NCBI RefSeq assembly: GCF_000276665.1 | Contig: NW_004955474.1 | Span: 11,765,876 to 11,829,875 of the forward strand | DNA from: Chinchilla lanigera | Lineage: Eukaryota; Chordata; Mammalia; Rodentia; Chinchillidae | Reading direction: 5' to 3' | Length of the DNA stretch: 64,000 bases | In this document: in pieces, positions 37,801 through 43,152 of the stretch | Position numbering within the stretch: position 1 is the first letter of the stretch | Layout of the letters: each line of letters starts with the position of its first letter | Position numbers and translations under genes: made by a program | Notes under the pieces: model-generated | Databases searched by the model: none | What the model saw: the letters and a program-made list of their open reading frames with translations, nothing else | What the model was told of the DNA's origin: nothing

Positions 37801-38018
37801 AAAACAGTTTAAAACAAGTGACATTTGAAACCCAGATTCCTTTGTGAGATATTCTTACCTGGGCACTGCCACAGAATCCTCGGTCGTCATGAGTCCTAGT
37901 TGACCGTCACTCCCTGCACCCCAAGAAAACAGCTGGCCCCGGTCACTAAGGGCCAGACTGTGGGACTCGCCACATGCCACATGAATGATGTGCTGATCTG
38001 CCAAAGCTCCTATTTGTT
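3108..38018 (-). CDS. HERC3: HERC3, internal 15 coding exons (HECT-type E3 ubiquitin ligase, RLD + linker)
   Basis: HERC3 is a 'small HERC' E3 ubiquitin ligase: an N-terminal RCC1-like beta-propeller (RLD) followed by a C-terminal HECT domain, acting in the cytoplasm and on vesicles. Fifteen exons were placed by translating the minus strand and matching recalled HERC3: 37859-38018, 29657-29733, 28711-28932, 27239-27330, 26149-26279, 25451-25611, 23488-23564, 19213-19337, 17172-17231, 13292-13403, 12670-12859, 10762-10925, 10515-10628, 3290-3313 and 3108-3197. Every intron is GT..AG and every phase joins without a frame break, giving one open reading frame of about 600 residues (about 76-675 of about 1050). 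Repeated GQLG blade motifs identify the RLD. The catalytic HECT domain and the start codon lie outside the window. HERC4 is the closest alternative and was rejected on sequence, for example EQIGALADQ and DSKYYITL. Confidence 0.97.
3290..3313 (-). CDS. HERC3: HERC3 24-bp microexon (about residues 638-645)
   Basis: An eight-codon exon, KARPSIIQ, in phase 0 at both ends. The acceptor is strong (TTTCTTTTTCTTCATACAG) and the donor a near-perfect CAG|gtaagt. Human HERC3 (recalled) reads KARPSIMQ. It is separated from the next exon by only 92 bp. Skipping it would keep the reading frame. Confidence 0.93.
3655..3966 (+). mobile_element. DNA-transposon fossil (GGTTGAGTA..CC ends)
   Basis: It begins GGTTGAGTACCCCTTATCC and ends with the roughly complementary GGATTTCAGATTTAGGATACTCAGC, giving terminal inverted repeats of about 25 bp. 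The interior (GGAGATGGGACCCAAATCTA) matches a common mammalian non-autonomous DNA transposon I remember but cannot name safely. A second copy in reverse orientation lies at 21343-21645. Confidence 0.75.
3967..5663. other. Intron sequence, nothing recognised
   Basis: Part of the 7.2 kb intron between the 10515 exon and the microexon. I found no exon or clear repeat. Confidence 0.45.
5664..5718. repeat. (TG)n microsatellite
   Basis: About 55 bp of TG/GT dinucleotides interrupted by TTTG and TATG. Confidence 0.95.
5719..5858 (-). repeat. Composite SINE (ID end + B1-like)
   Basis: It starts with the ID remnant ATATCCCCAGCCC and continues as antisense B1: TTTTGAGACAGGGTCTCCC .. CATTACAGACGTGCGCCACC. 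Confidence 0.85.
5859..7080. other. Intron sequence, nothing recognised
   Basis: Unique-looking intron. The ORFs here are short and have no splice-bounded or conserved character. Confidence 0.45.
7094..7261 (-). repeat. Composite SINE (ID + B1-like, B4-type)
   Basis: Antisense ID part (AGGGATTAAACCCAGGGATG .. CACTGAGTTATGTCCACAGC) directly joined to antisense B1 (TTTTGAGACAGGGTCTTGC .. CCACCATGCCTGCC). Confidence 0.85.
7262..9890. other. Intron sequence, only a short (TA)n seen
   Basis: Rest of the long intron. There is a short (TA)n at about 9500-9516. A 178-codon open frame at 8054-8587 shows no similarity I recognise and no exon-like borders, so I do not call it a gene. Confidence 0.45.
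9900..10145 (-). repeat. LINE-1 3'-end-type fragment
   Basis: The stretch GGTAAAATGGAAATAACACA .. TTACCACCTTCACCATTTTA resembles the antisense 3' portion of old mammalian L1 elements (the 'ATTCACCATTTTAAAG' region). It is diverged. Confidence 0.5.
10172..10247 (-). repeat. Old ID-like SINE fragment
   Basis: AGTGCTAAGGGCCGAGTGCA..CACAAGCTAAGTACACACTT is a diverged antisense ID body. Confidence 0.55.
10515..10628 (-). CDS. HERC3: HERC3 exon, linker (about residues 600-637)
   Basis: 114 bp, phase 0 at both ends. It is only 133 bp from the previous exon. The acceptor is atcag and the donor ATG|gtaagg. It encodes [20 protein letters not shown] then a segment ending WFLHQAGM. Ile replaces Leu at the third residue relative to recalled human HERC3. 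Confidence 0.97.
10762..10925 (-). CDS. HERC3: HERC3 exon, linker (about residues 545-599)
   Basis: 164 bp. The acceptor is cttaag, preceded by TTTCTTTCTTTC. The donor is AAG|gtgagc. It encodes [20 protein letters not shown] then a segment ending LKLLEKLYK. Cys occupies the position where recalled human HERC3 has Ser (NWWS). Confidence 0.96.
10926..12669. other. HERC3 intron, mostly unique sequence
   Basis: Contains a (TTTTG)n run at about 11128-11153. I saw no exon or clear interspersed repeat otherwise. Confidence 0.5.
12670..12859 (-). CDS. HERC3: HERC3 exon, linker (about residues 482-545)
   Basis: 190 bp. The acceptor is atacag and the donor TTAG|gtgaat. It encodes [20 protein letters not shown], then a segment with [18 protein letters not shown] and finally NPSKVL. 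This is the helical stretch between RLD and HECT. It ends by splitting Asp. Confidence 0.97.
12955..13080 (+). repeat. L2-like fragment
   Basis: CACTGATCACCTACTATGAC..AAGGCACTGGTCAAGGC followed by TCCTACCCCTACAGACCTTA resembles the 3' region of LINE-2 ('CACCTACTATGTGCCAGGCA'). Confidence 0.55.
13292..13403 (-). CDS. HERC3: HERC3 exon, linker (about residues 444-481)
   Basis: 112 bp. The acceptor is tgtttag and the donor CAG|gtatgt. It encodes [20 protein letters not shown] then a segment ending SQHSMILEQ, identical to recalled HERC3. It ends in phase 0. Confidence 0.97.
13404..14290. other. HERC3 intron, nothing recognised
   Basis: AT-rich sequence upstream of an assembly gap. No clear element seen. 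Confidence 0.45.
14293..14386 (+). repeat. ID-like SINE running into an assembly gap
   Basis: GGGGGCTGGGGATTTAGCTC..GGTCGTGAGTTCGGTTCCCG..GTACCGGAGAAAAACC, with its A-rich tail cut by N. It is near-consensus and therefore young. Confidence 0.92.
14387..14486. other. Assembly gap (100 N)
   Basis: Exactly 100 N, the usual placeholder for unknown size. The left edge is the tail of an ID SINE. The right edge is CTGTCTC plus poly(A), the 3' end of a B1-like SINE. Open frames crossing it are artefacts. Confidence 0.95.
14487..14520 (+). repeat. B1-like SINE 3' tail
   Basis: CTGTCTC followed by a long A run. The body of the SINE is lost in the gap. Confidence 0.65.
14719..14900 (+). repeat. Composite SINE (B1-like + ID-like)
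   Basis: GGCGCGCGTGGTGGTGCACA .. CTGTAATCCCACAGCTCTGG .. GACCCTATTTC followed by the ID-derived GTCTGGGAGGTAACTCAGTG. Confidence 0.8.
15478..16250 (+). repeat. Old interspersed repeats (GTCAACTTGACTGG family and AATAAATC-ending element)
   Basis: 15478-15760 begins AAGTGTCAACTTGACTGGAT, a repeat start also known from other mammals. 15895-16250 ends CAAAATAAATCTTTCC..GTAACAGAAAGCTAACACA, the same 3' end type as the copies at 17380, 34018, 50030 and 63740. Confidence 0.6.
16611..16762 (+). repeat. Composite SINE (B1-like + ID remnant)
   Basis: GCTCCGGGAGCATACCTGTA .. GGCAACTTAGTGAGACCCTG .. AGATGTAACTTAGTGACACA. Confidence 0.75.
16772..16859. repeat. (TC)n(AC)n microsatellite
   Basis: A run of TC dinucleotides passes directly into AC dinucleotides over about 85 bp. 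Confidence 0.95.
17172..17231 (-). CDS. HERC3: HERC3 exon, linker (about residues 424-444)
   Basis: 60 bp. The acceptor is preceded by a clean pyrimidine tract (CTTCTCTCTCTTTCTGAGTAG) and the donor is GAAAAAAA|gtaag. It encodes [19 protein letters not shown], with a split Asn before and a split Lys after. Confidence 0.95.
17375..17735 (+). repeat. Interspersed repeat, TTGTGG..GTCAGG 3'-end family
   Basis: GGGTTTAGATCTAAAATGTG at the left. The right end is CTTCCTTTTAAATTGTGGAT..GTGTCTCAGTGATGAGAAAG, the shared 3' end of this family. Confidence 0.6.
17740..19212. other. HERC3 intron, nothing recognised
   Basis: No exon or clear repeat seen between the repeat copy and the next HERC3 exon. Confidence 0.45.
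19213..19337 (-). CDS. HERC3: HERC3 exon, linker (about residues 383-424)
   Basis: 125 bp. The acceptor is ttctag and the donor ATCAA|gtatgt. It encodes [20 protein letters not shown] and then a segment ending EHNNANTI. The second residue is Ser, where recalled human HERC3 has Tyr. Confidence 0.95.
19368..19452 (+). repeat. B1-like SINE fragment
   Basis: GGGACTGAGGCAGAAGGATC .. GGGCAGCCTGGACTACACAG .. AACCCTGTCTGGGG. 5'-truncated. Confidence 0.75.
19789..19935 (-). repeat. B1-like SINE with internal duplication
   Basis: Antisense: AAGACAGGGTCTCACTATGC, then two tandem AGGCTG-type segments (CAGGCTGCCCTTAAGTTCAC and TAGGCTGGCCTCAAACTTGC), then GGTTATAGGCATGAGCCACA. Confidence 0.88.
19963..20043 (-). 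repeat. ID-like SINE
   Basis: Antisense GGTACCAGGAATCAAACTCA .. CCGCTGAGCTATATCCCCAG, immediately beside the B1-like copy. Confidence 0.88.
20341..20482 (+). repeat. B1-like SINE with internal duplication
   Basis: CCTGGTGGGACACACCTATA..CAGGCCAACCTGGGCTGCAT..AGGCCAGCCTGAACTACATA..AAGACCCTATAAC. Confidence 0.88.
20990..21150 (+). mobile_element. MER5A-like hAT-Charlie fossil
   Basis: GGGAGCTTTAAAAAATCTTC .. CCATTAAATCAGAGTCTCCA .. AAAGTTTCCAGGTAATTCTC matches the MER5A consensus I remember, a non-autonomous hAT element shared by placental mammals. Confidence 0.7.
21343..21645 (-). mobile_element. DNA-transposon fossil, second copy (reverse of 3655-3966)
   Basis: GGGCAACCTTAATCCAAAAA..GGCTCCAAAATCCAAAACTT at the left and TGAGTAAGAGACACTCAACC at the right, the same terminal sequences as the copy at 3655 but inverted. 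Confidence 0.7.
21650..21775 (-). repeat. Diverged composite SINE fragment
   Basis: ID-like remnant GGCACATCCCCAGCTCTTAT followed by antisense B1 TTTTGAAACAGGGTTTTGC. Weak. Confidence 0.5.
22148..22244 (+). repeat. B1-like SINE
   Basis: GGCCAGGCATGGTGACGCAC..CTTGGAAGGCTGAAGCAGAA..GAGACCCTGTCTCAAAACAC, with an internal deletion. Confidence 0.85.
22250..23130. other. HERC3 intron, nothing recognised
   Basis: Short open frames at 22515-22718 and 22837-23028 are not bounded by exon-like signals and I recognise no protein in them. Confidence 0.45.
23131..23190. repeat. Perfect 30-bp tandem duplication
   Basis: The unit CTGCTTAACAGTGAAGGAAA plus GAAACAAAAT occurs twice head-to-tail with no mismatch, implying a recent event. 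Confidence 0.95.
23488..23564 (-). CDS. HERC3: HERC3 exon (about residues 357-382)
   Basis: 77 bp. The acceptor is ttgacag and the donor GAG|gtaaaa. It encodes [20 protein letters not shown] then CSKYE. The IFSGGDQ segment closes the propeller in small HERCs. It starts with the split Asp and ends in phase 0. Confidence 0.96.
23565..24540. other. HERC3 intron with a C-rich segment, not identified
   Basis: 24040-24260 is comparatively GC-rich, with open frames in all three plus-strand frames but no recognisable protein. Confidence 0.4.
24555..24700 (+). repeat. L2-like LINE fragment
   Basis: TATTCATCCATAAATATTTA..CTCTGGGCTACATGCTAGAT..CAGTCCCTGTCCTAAGTGTC follows the LINE-2 3' consensus order. 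Confidence 0.65.
25005..25215 (+). repeat. MIR SINE
   Basis: CTGACCTGGATTTGAAACTT..TTTTGGGCAAGTTACTTACT..CTCAGTTCCTTTACAAACAA..AACCATTCAATAAATGTCAA follows the MIR consensus through its core and 3' end. Confidence 0.8.
25451..25611 (-). CDS. HERC3: HERC3 exon, last RCC1 blade (about residues 303-357)
   Basis: 161 bp. The acceptor is ctcatag and the donor GCTG|gtaag. It encodes [30 protein letters not shown], then a linker ending [10 protein letters not shown]. It carries several apparent replacements relative to recalled human HERC3 (T to N, A to V, G to A, R to P). Three of these lie in the stretch after the last blade, which fits relaxed constraint there. Confidence 0.96.
25612..26148. other. 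HERC3 intron, nothing recognised
   Basis: 537 bp intron between two RLD exons. No repeat recognised. Confidence 0.5.
26149..26279 (-). CDS. HERC3: HERC3 exon, RCC1 blade (about residues 260-303)
   Basis: 131 bp. The acceptor is ttgtcag and the donor GACG|gtgagt. It encodes [20 protein letters not shown] and then a segment ending VTQIACG. The final Arg codon is split. Confidence 0.97.
26633..26786 (+). repeat. B1-like SINE with internal duplication
   Basis: GGCTGATGGTACATGCCTGT..AGCTCTCGGGAGGCTGAGGC..TACATAGTGAGTTTAAGACC..GACTGTCTCAAAAAAAC. Confidence 0.88.
26787..27238. other. HERC3 intron, nothing recognised
   Basis: Very AT-rich. No element recognised. Confidence 0.5.
27239..27330 (-). 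CDS. HERC3: HERC3 exon, RCC1 blade (about residues 229-259)
   Basis: 92 bp. The acceptor is cttccag and the donor AAAG|gtaggg. It encodes [20 protein letters not shown] then [10 protein letters not shown]. It ends in phase 0. Confidence 0.97.
27331..28017. other. HERC3 intron, unassigned, possibly old repeat
   Basis: Pyrimidine-rich segments around 27430-27720. I could not assign a family. Confidence 0.35.
28022..28380 (+). mobile_element. Solo LTR of an endogenous retrovirus
   Basis: 359 bp bounded by TGTTGTCAGC and GTCTCACA, with the 4-bp direct repeat GCAT on both sides (28018-28021 and 28381-28384). Inside, on the plus strand, are a TATA box (ACTATTATAAAAAAGCCC, near 28247) and a polyadenylation signal AATAAA (28317-28322) about 60 bp before the end. 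TG..CA ends, a 4-bp target duplication and these signals in order define an LTR, probably class I. No viral coding sequence is present. Confidence 0.78.
28440..28672 (+). repeat. L2 LINE 3' fragment
   Basis: GAAAGAGGTCTTCCTGAACA..CCACTAGAACACAAGTCACA..GCAGGGCAAACACACAGTAG..CTAAACAAATGAATG follows the LINE-2 3' end. The solo LTR lies just upstream. Confidence 0.7.
28711..28932 (-). CDS. HERC3: HERC3 exon, two RCC1 blades (about residues 155-229)
   Basis: 222 bp, the largest exon here. The acceptor is ttttag and the donor CAAG|gtaggt. It contains [31 protein letters not shown] and [17 protein letters not shown]: two GQLG turns plus one G-HS-AL strand. The residue before the split Asp is Gln, where recalled human HERC3 has Lys. 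Confidence 0.97.
28933..29656. other. HERC3 intron, nothing recognised
   Basis: 724 bp intron without a repeat I could name. Confidence 0.5.
29657..29733 (-). CDS. HERC3: HERC3 exon, RCC1 blade (about residues 129-155)
   Basis: 77 bp. The acceptor is tttcag and the donor GCTG|gtaat. It encodes [20 protein letters not shown] and then LALAA, the CGxxHxLAL strand of an RLD blade. Arg is split with the exon before and Asp with the exon after. Confidence 0.97.
29941..30008 (+). repeat. ID-like SINE, older subtype
   Basis: GGCTGGAGATGTAGCTCAGT..GGTAGAGGGCTTGCCTAGCC..CTGGGTTTGAACCCCAATAC, closer to the classical rodent ID than to the young copies. Part of the body is deleted. Confidence 0.85.
30009..30924. 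other. Intron sequence, nothing recognised
   Basis: Part of the 8.1 kb HERC3 intron. No exon or named repeat seen. Confidence 0.4.
30925..31015 (+). repeat. LINE-1 3'-UTR-type fragment
   Basis: ACGTTCACAGCAGCATTATT..TGTAAGAGCCAAGAGGCAAA matches the 'GCAGCATTATTCACAATAGCCAA' signature of old L1 3' ends. Confidence 0.6.
31046..31375 (+). mobile_element. Tigger1-like DNA-transposon fossil
   Basis: It starts TA|CAGGTATACCTCACCTTTTG and contains TTACAAATTGAAGGTCTGTT. It ends CAGTGGTCTGGAGCCAAATA..TCTCCAAGGTGTGCC, the complementary terminus. About 330 bp, non-autonomous, pogo/Tigger family, TA target site. Confidence 0.78.
31415..31590 (+). repeat. Composite SINE (B1-like + ID-like)
   Basis: AGGCACAGTGGCATACGCCT..AGCAAGATCCTGTCTC followed by ID remnant CCTGGGCTTGTAGCTCAGTA. 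Confidence 0.8.
31600..32834. other. Intron sequence, nothing recognised
   Basis: No exon or nameable repeat. Some parts may be decayed LINE sequence. Confidence 0.4.
32835..33330 (-). repeat. LINE-1 fragment (antisense), split by a SINE
   Basis: TTTACAAAGCTTTGTTGTAG..ATAACCAGGACATTGACATT and later ATGTAACCTTTAGAGATTGG resemble antisense old L1. An antisense ID-like piece (GGCAATGCTGGGGACTGAAC) interrupts it at 33054-33110. Confidence 0.6.
33397..33496. other. Assembly gap (100 N)
   Basis: Exactly 100 N between AT-rich flanks. Confidence 0.95.
33497..34017. other. Intron sequence, possibly decayed L1
   Basis: No exon. The family is not assigned with certainty. Confidence 0.35.
34018..34362 (+). 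repeat. Interspersed repeat, TTGTGG..GTCAGG 3'-end family
   Basis: AATTTGTCAACTTGATTGGC at the left. CTCTCCTTTAAATTGTGGGC..CCAGGTATTATGATTTGG..AGCTGATTAATATAG at the right, as in the 50030 copy. Confidence 0.65.
34363..35729. other. Intron sequence, nothing recognised
   Basis: No exon or nameable repeat seen. Confidence 0.4.
35735..36345 (+). repeat. Cluster of four head-to-tail B1-like SINEs
   Basis: Copies at about 35735-35840, 35856-35960, 35980-36135 and 36145-36345, all on the plus strand and separated by A-rich tails. The third has the full form GTAGCACCTGCCTGTAATCC..GGCCAGCCTAGGCTACAAAG..GGCCAGCCTGAACTGCATAA. The last ends in a long (CAAAA)n tail. Confidence 0.9.
36867..37560 (+). 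mobile_element. LTR-like segment, borders not resolved
   Basis: A stretch with AATAAAACCTGGGTTCAGCC (polyadenylation-like signal near 37360) and a downstream U5-like end. I could not find a convincing TG..CA pair with target duplication, so this is a suggestion only. Confidence 0.35.
37859..38018 (-). CDS. HERC3: HERC3 exon, RCC1 blade (about residues 76-129)
   Basis: 160 bp. It begins inside a Glu codon after a ttcag acceptor and ends CCCAG|gtaag, splitting Arg. It encodes a complete RLD blade with [13 protein letters not shown] followed by [13 protein letters not shown], matching HERC3. It is the most upstream exon I can place. The next exon toward the C-terminus is 8.1 kb away. Confidence 0.97.
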
Positions 38019-38695
38019 CTGAAAGATACAAACCAAATGAAGAAAATGTAGAGCTTGGAAAAAGATGTGTTACCATTCTGACACAAATTATCTCCCAAGG
38101 CAGGTGGGTTTTTTTTGTTTTGTTTTGTTTTTTAAGAGAACCACTTACTCTGTGCATTTAGCAATTATAAATTTGATATATTTTTAAACATCAATTTAGA
38201 TTCTAGCTACACTAGGTAATATACATCGTATAAACAGTAACACACATCCCAGATATTCCCTGAGGCCGTACAGCCATGTGCCGGTGCTTTTCTACCCAGC
38301 GTCATGTCTGCAGGTTTACTGTTTGGAGATGTTGAAGCAGAGAGGCCCAAATGTGAATGAGAATGAGGCATGCTCCTGTAACTAATGGAACTGATTGACA
38401 TTTCACCTGCAATAATGAGACTGCTTCCTCCTGACCCCACAAATATCCAAAGTTCCAACTGCTCTTTCCTGCTCATTTCAGAATGCATTTTCTTATGCTA
38501 GCCAACTACTCTAGCTGAATTGTATCCCCAGCCCCACATATCCAGGAGATACGAGTTTTCTCTTGGATAATTAGCCCAATTCAGGGCTATCCTGCACTGA
38601 GAACCACAGCTAAAGTACACCTCAGCCACAGCAAATGTCCATTCTTGCATCTCCACCCTATTTCACATGTCACCATATTCGCACGGGGGCTACAG
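38019..38695. other. Intron upstream of the first visible HERC3 exon, nothing recognised
   Basis: A (GTTTT)n run occurs at 38108-38133. No preceding HERC3 exon is visible here or further upstream in the window. Confidence 0.5.
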
Positions 38696-38714
38696 CACCA
38701 AGAACCTAGGTTAA

Positions 38715-38845
38715 AGACAGAGTGCCCACACTGCAACCCAAAATCCATGTATTTATCACAAGGTACCTAAACCTGAACACTGAGGTTTTAGTTTAGAAAA
38801 AACAACTCATACATGTGGCTCACGTGCCAACAAACAGGGCCCCGC
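38715..38845 (+). mobile_element. hAT-like MITE, copy 1
   Basis: AGAGTGCCCACACTGCAACC..AACCTGAACACTGAGGTTTT..AGTTTAGAAAAAACAACTCA..GTGGCTCACGTGCC. The same sequence order recurs at 50645 and 50915. Confidence 0.6.
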
Positions 38846-39769
38846 GTGCCCACTGCAGCACACATGCTATAGCTTTGCCACTACTGCCTAGGCCATTAGT
38901 GTACCCACAGACATTGCTGATTAGGATTGCACCAAAGAAACTACAAAAAACATTACTGTGTGCACTTAAGATCAAAACAAACATATCTTACTCAACTAAT
39001 ATCCTACTAGCTATCCACAAGAAGAAATATCTGCCTACCAGGAAAAAAAACCTCCATAAATTTTAAAAAGATGACTGTTCAATAAATGCACAGATATTGA
39101 AGTAGAGGTACAAGAAATATGAAAAAGCAAGAAAGGATGACACCTCTAAGAAAACGCAACTCTCCAGTAACAGGTAAATGTGAAGGAAATTTACAAAAAT
39201 AACTAAAACAATTCAAAGCAATGATCATAAGGAAGCTGAGAGATACAAGAGAATACAAATAAACAATCAGATCTAGAAAAAAATTTGGGACCTCAATGAC
39301 AATTTCAACAAGTAGACAAATATAAAATAAAGCAGAAATCTTACAGTTAAATAATTCAATGAATGAAATCAAACAATAACTTATAAAAGCCATAAAACAG
39401 ATTAGACCAAGAAGAATTTCTGAACTTCAAAATAAATCATTTAAATTAACTTGGGAGGAAGGCAGTTAATTAAACAGTAAAAAGCCTCTGAAACTCCTTT
39501 AAGCAAGTATTTGCCTTAAGGAAATTCAAGAGGCAAAAGACACGGAGAAAGGTACAGAATGCACATAAGGAATGAATATGCTGAATACTTCCCTAGACTT
39601 GAGAGAATTCTCATTGGACTCAACTCAAAAAGTGAGCCACTCCAACGTACATGATAATCATGCTGCCAAAAGTCCAAACAAAAAAGAGAATTTTGAAAGC
39701 AACAAGAAAGAAACATCAACTCACATAAAATAGAACTCTGATTAGAGTAACAGTACATTTCTTACCTAA

Positions 39770-39804
39770 GTTGCTTCTCAGCCTTTTGCTAAGATCTAGC
39801 GTAG
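39770..39804 (+). ncRNA. U2-snRNA-like fragment inserted in an L1
   Basis: 35 nt, GTTGCTTCTCAGCCTTTTGC then TAAGATCTAGCGTAG, match the first ~36 nt of U2 snRNA (ATCGCTTCTCGGCCTTTTGG..CTAAGATCAAGTGTAG) with about five differences, by eye. It breaks the L1 ORF1 sequence, and an imperfect direct repeat (AGTACATTTCT / CGTAGATTTCT) surrounds it. A pseudogene fragment, not a functional RNA gene. Confidence 0.55.
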
Positions 39805-41081
39805 ATTTCTCAGCTGAAACCTCTATGCCAGGACAGCACAGAATGACATGTTCAGAATGATGAAAGAAAATAACCCTGCCAGCTAAGAATACCATATACA
39901 GCAAAGCTACGTGTAATCAAATCTATTCCAGATGAACAAAAATAGAGGGAACTCATCACCACTAGACTGATATAACAAGAAACACATAAGGCAATAGTAT
40001 ATCTAGAATCAAAAGAAGTATACCAATGTGAAAATGCAAAAGTACAAAATTCAGTGGTAGATTAAAAAAAAAAAAGCACAAAAGCTCTATAAAACAAGAA
40101 GACAATCAAACAAGACAAGCAGGCTGTTATCTATGGATAACAACCTTGATAGCAAACAGATTATTTCCCCAACTAAAAAATACAGACTAGGTGGGTGGTC
40201 TCTCTTGGATGTCCAGAGTACTGAGCAGAACAGACAGCCATTTACTCAATCAGGGAACCGGAAGAGACCTGGAGTAGCAAAAGCAGTTTTAGGCAGCAAA
40301 GATAAGACAGAGGGTGTCACAATGTCTGACTTGAAATTAATCTACAAAGCAACTATGATAAAAACAGTATAGTGCAGTCCAAAAAGCAGACTCAAAGATT
40401 AATGTTACAGAACAGAAGATGGAGAAACCCCCAAACACATTCAGCTCCCTTACTTTTGACAAAGGGGCCAAACACCTTCACTGGAAGAAAGAGAGCCTCT
40501 TTAGTGAACGGTGCTGGGAAAACTGATTTTCTACAGGCTAAAACTTAAACCTAGACCCATATCTCTTCTCATGCACTAAACTAAAACAGAAATGGATCAA
40601 AGACCTAAATAATAAACACAATCTGTGGAAGACAAAATAGACAAAGCTACTGAGGACACTGGTGTGGCAAAGACTTTATGAAAAAATAAAAAAACCAATC
40701 ACACATGAAATATTAAAAAAAATCAACAATTTGGATCATATCCTATTAAAAAGGTCTTGTACACTAAAAGAAACCACCAACAGAGTGAAGAGATAACCAA
40801 CAGGATGGGAAAAAGTTTTTGTCAGCTATTCCTCAGACAAAGGACCAATATCAAGAATATATGAAAAACTCAAAAAGAAAATCAGATCCACCAATTTTAA
40901 AAAACCAATTCCAAAAATGGATGTCTGAAATGAAGACACTTCTCGAAGAAGTACAAACAGCAAATAAATATATGAAAAAAAATGTTGAACATCACTAGTC
41001 ATTCGAGAAATACAAATTAAAACAACACTGAGATTTCACCTCACTCCAGAAAGAACGCCTATCATCAAGAAGTCAACTAAA

Positions 41082-41177
41082 GGCGCCCAGGGTACAGCTC
41101 AGCGGCACAGCACCTGCCCGGCAGGCATGAGATCCTGAGTTCAATTCCCAGTTCCACTAAAAAAAAAAAAAAAAAAA
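41082..41177 (+). repeat. ID-like SINE inside L1, with target-site duplication
   Basis: CAGGGTACAGCTCAGCGGCA .. GAGATCCTGAGTTCAATTCC plus poly(A). It is flanked by AAGTCAAC at 41070-41077 and 41178-41185. Confidence 0.92.
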
Positions 41178-42014
41178 AAGTCAACCTATAAAAAGTGCTG
41201 GCGAGGCTGTGGGGAAAAGAAACCCTTCTCCACTGCTGGTGGGAGTATAAATTGGTACAACCATTATGGAAACTGGAATGGAGATTTCTAAAACAACTAA
41301 AACTAGAGATTTCATTTGACCCAGCTATTCCCCTTCTTGGTATCTTCTCAAAAGAGGTAAAAGCATCATATCAGAGCAATATATGCACATTCATATTTAT
41401 AGCAGCACAATTTGTAATAGCTAAATCTTAGAAACAGCTCAAATGCCCATCAACAGATAAATGGAGAAAATGTGATTTCTATATACACTGGAATATGACT
41501 CTACCATAAAGAAGGATAAATGAGGTATTTTTAGGTAAATGGATCCACCCTGAGAACCTAAGTGAAATAAATCAGACACACATTTAAACATTATATTGTT
41601 TTTCTTGTGTGAGAAACCCAAAAGGTAAATAATGTCCAAAATAGATGACAGATATTGGGAAGCAGGAGGGAAATGCTCACATGGAAAGGGGAACAAGAGA
41701 AGAGGTGGGGGGGATGGAAGGAAGGAAATAAGGATAAAAAATTTGAAAGGATGGAAGGACAACAATAGAAACAAAGTTGTGTAGATGGAGAGGTGAATAA
41801 GGCTTGAAGAGCAGAGAGAGGAATGGGAAAAAAAGATATTATGTACAGGTACAAATTCCCTACGATAAATATGATCATTATGTATGTCCAAAAAGTACCA
41901 ATAAAATTAATTTTACATATAGACTGACTGATAGATAAGATAGAACTACACAGAGGAATAATGAGCAACAGAACTGAATTAGTAGTTAAAGTCTCCCAAC
42001 AAAGAAAAGTCCAG

Positions 42015-42109
42015 GGGCTGGGGATTTAGCTCAGTGGCATAGCGCCTGCCTGGCAAGGGCAAGGTGGTGAGTTCGATTCCTGGTACCGGAAAAAAACCAA
42101 AAAAATAAA
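42015..42109 (+). repeat. ID-like SINE with target-site duplication
   Basis: GGGCTGGGGATTTAGCTCAG..TGGCATAGCGCCTGCCTGGC, flanked by AAAAGTCCAG at 42005-42014 and 42110-42119. Confidence 0.95.
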
Positions 42110-42119
42110 AAAAGTCCAG

Positions 42120-42990
42120 GACTGGACAGCCTCACTGTAAATAAATTACTATGACCAATCTTTTAAAGAACACTAATGCTTCTCAAACTAGTCCAAAAAA
42201 CTGAAAAGAAGAAAATCCTTCCATTCTCATCCTATGAGACTAGCATTACCCTGATATTAGAGCAAGAGCATGACGAAAAAGAAAGGTAAAAGCCAGTATC
42301 TCTATTAAACATACATGCAAAAACCTTAATAAAGTCCTAGCAAATCAAGTCCAACAGCACATCCAAAAGATTGTACACTACGATTCATACAATTTATTTC
42401 AAGGACTCAAGGATGGTTCAATGCAGGCAAATCAAAAAATGTGATACATCACCTAACGGAATGGATAAAAATGTGATCATTTCAACAGATACAGAAAAGA
42501 CAATAAAGTTCAACATCCCTTCATAATAAAACCTCTCAACAAATTACGTATAGAATGAGTATAACACAATAAAAACCACATATGACAAACTTACATTCAA
42601 TATCACAGTAAACTGTAAAATGTTGGAAGTATTTCCTCTAAGCTGTGGAACAAAAACCATAAATAACTTTTAGTACTCTGCTTCAAAATAGTATGAGAAA
42701 TCCTAGCCAGAGCAATTAGGAAAGAGGAAAGCAATAAAGTGAGGAAATCAAATTACCTATTTGCAGATGACATGGTATTATCTACAGGAAAACCTAAGAC
42801 TACAAAAAACTGTTAGAACTGATAAATGAATTCAGCAAAGTTGTAGGATGCAAGATCAACACACAAACTGAGTACCTTTTGCTGCTTTCAGATATAACTA
42901 GCTAAGTGGGGGAAAAAAAACAAGAAAGTACTCTCACTTACATGGCTACCAAAAATAAAATATCTAGGAAAACATTTAAGGAACCAAAGA
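42120..42990 (+). mobile_element. LINE-1 ORF2 fragment (reverse transcriptase part)
   Basis: Contains AGCATTACCCTGATATTAGA, CTTAATAAAGTCCTAGCAAA and the sequence for the RT active-site neighbourhood (GCAGATGACATGGTATTATC, 'ADDMVL'). It stops at AAATATCTAGGAAAACATTT. The next ORF2 segment resumes at about 45772, so this L1 is interrupted by about 2.8 kb. Confidence 0.85.
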
Positions 42991-43152
42991 CTAATTTTGT
43001 CATCAAGGCACAGAAACATGGGTCTGTCAGACTCACATTTACTCCTTAGAATATTGCTACCAATGAATTACTAATTTTAATTTTATGAGTATTATATTAA
43101 AAAAATGAATAACAGGAAAAAAATCAAAAAAATTAAATATTAATTTTTAACA

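Larger units (their letters stand above)
39080..41960 (+). mobile_element. LINE-1 fragment(s): ORF1 tail, ORF2 end and 3' UTR
   Basis: 39600-39990 contains the ORF1 C-terminal coding order (CCAAAAGTCCAAACAAAAAA, TTTCTCAGCTGAAACCTCTA, then AACTCATCACCACTAGACTG). 40190-40620 is the ORF2 C-terminal region (GGTGCTGGGAAAACTGATTT). 41190-41600 is 3' UTR type (GGCGAGGCTGTGGGGAAAAG, TTGGTACAACCATTATGGAA). Many stops; inactive. The 41.2-41.9 kb part is the inverted counterpart of 54.4-55.1 kb. Confidence 0.8.

Noticed and set aside
3108..38018. HERC4, HERC5 or HERC6 instead of HERC3
   Set aside because: The exon peptides match HERC3 as recalled at nearly every residue, while HERC4 differs throughout. 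HERC5 and HERC6 are much more divergent.
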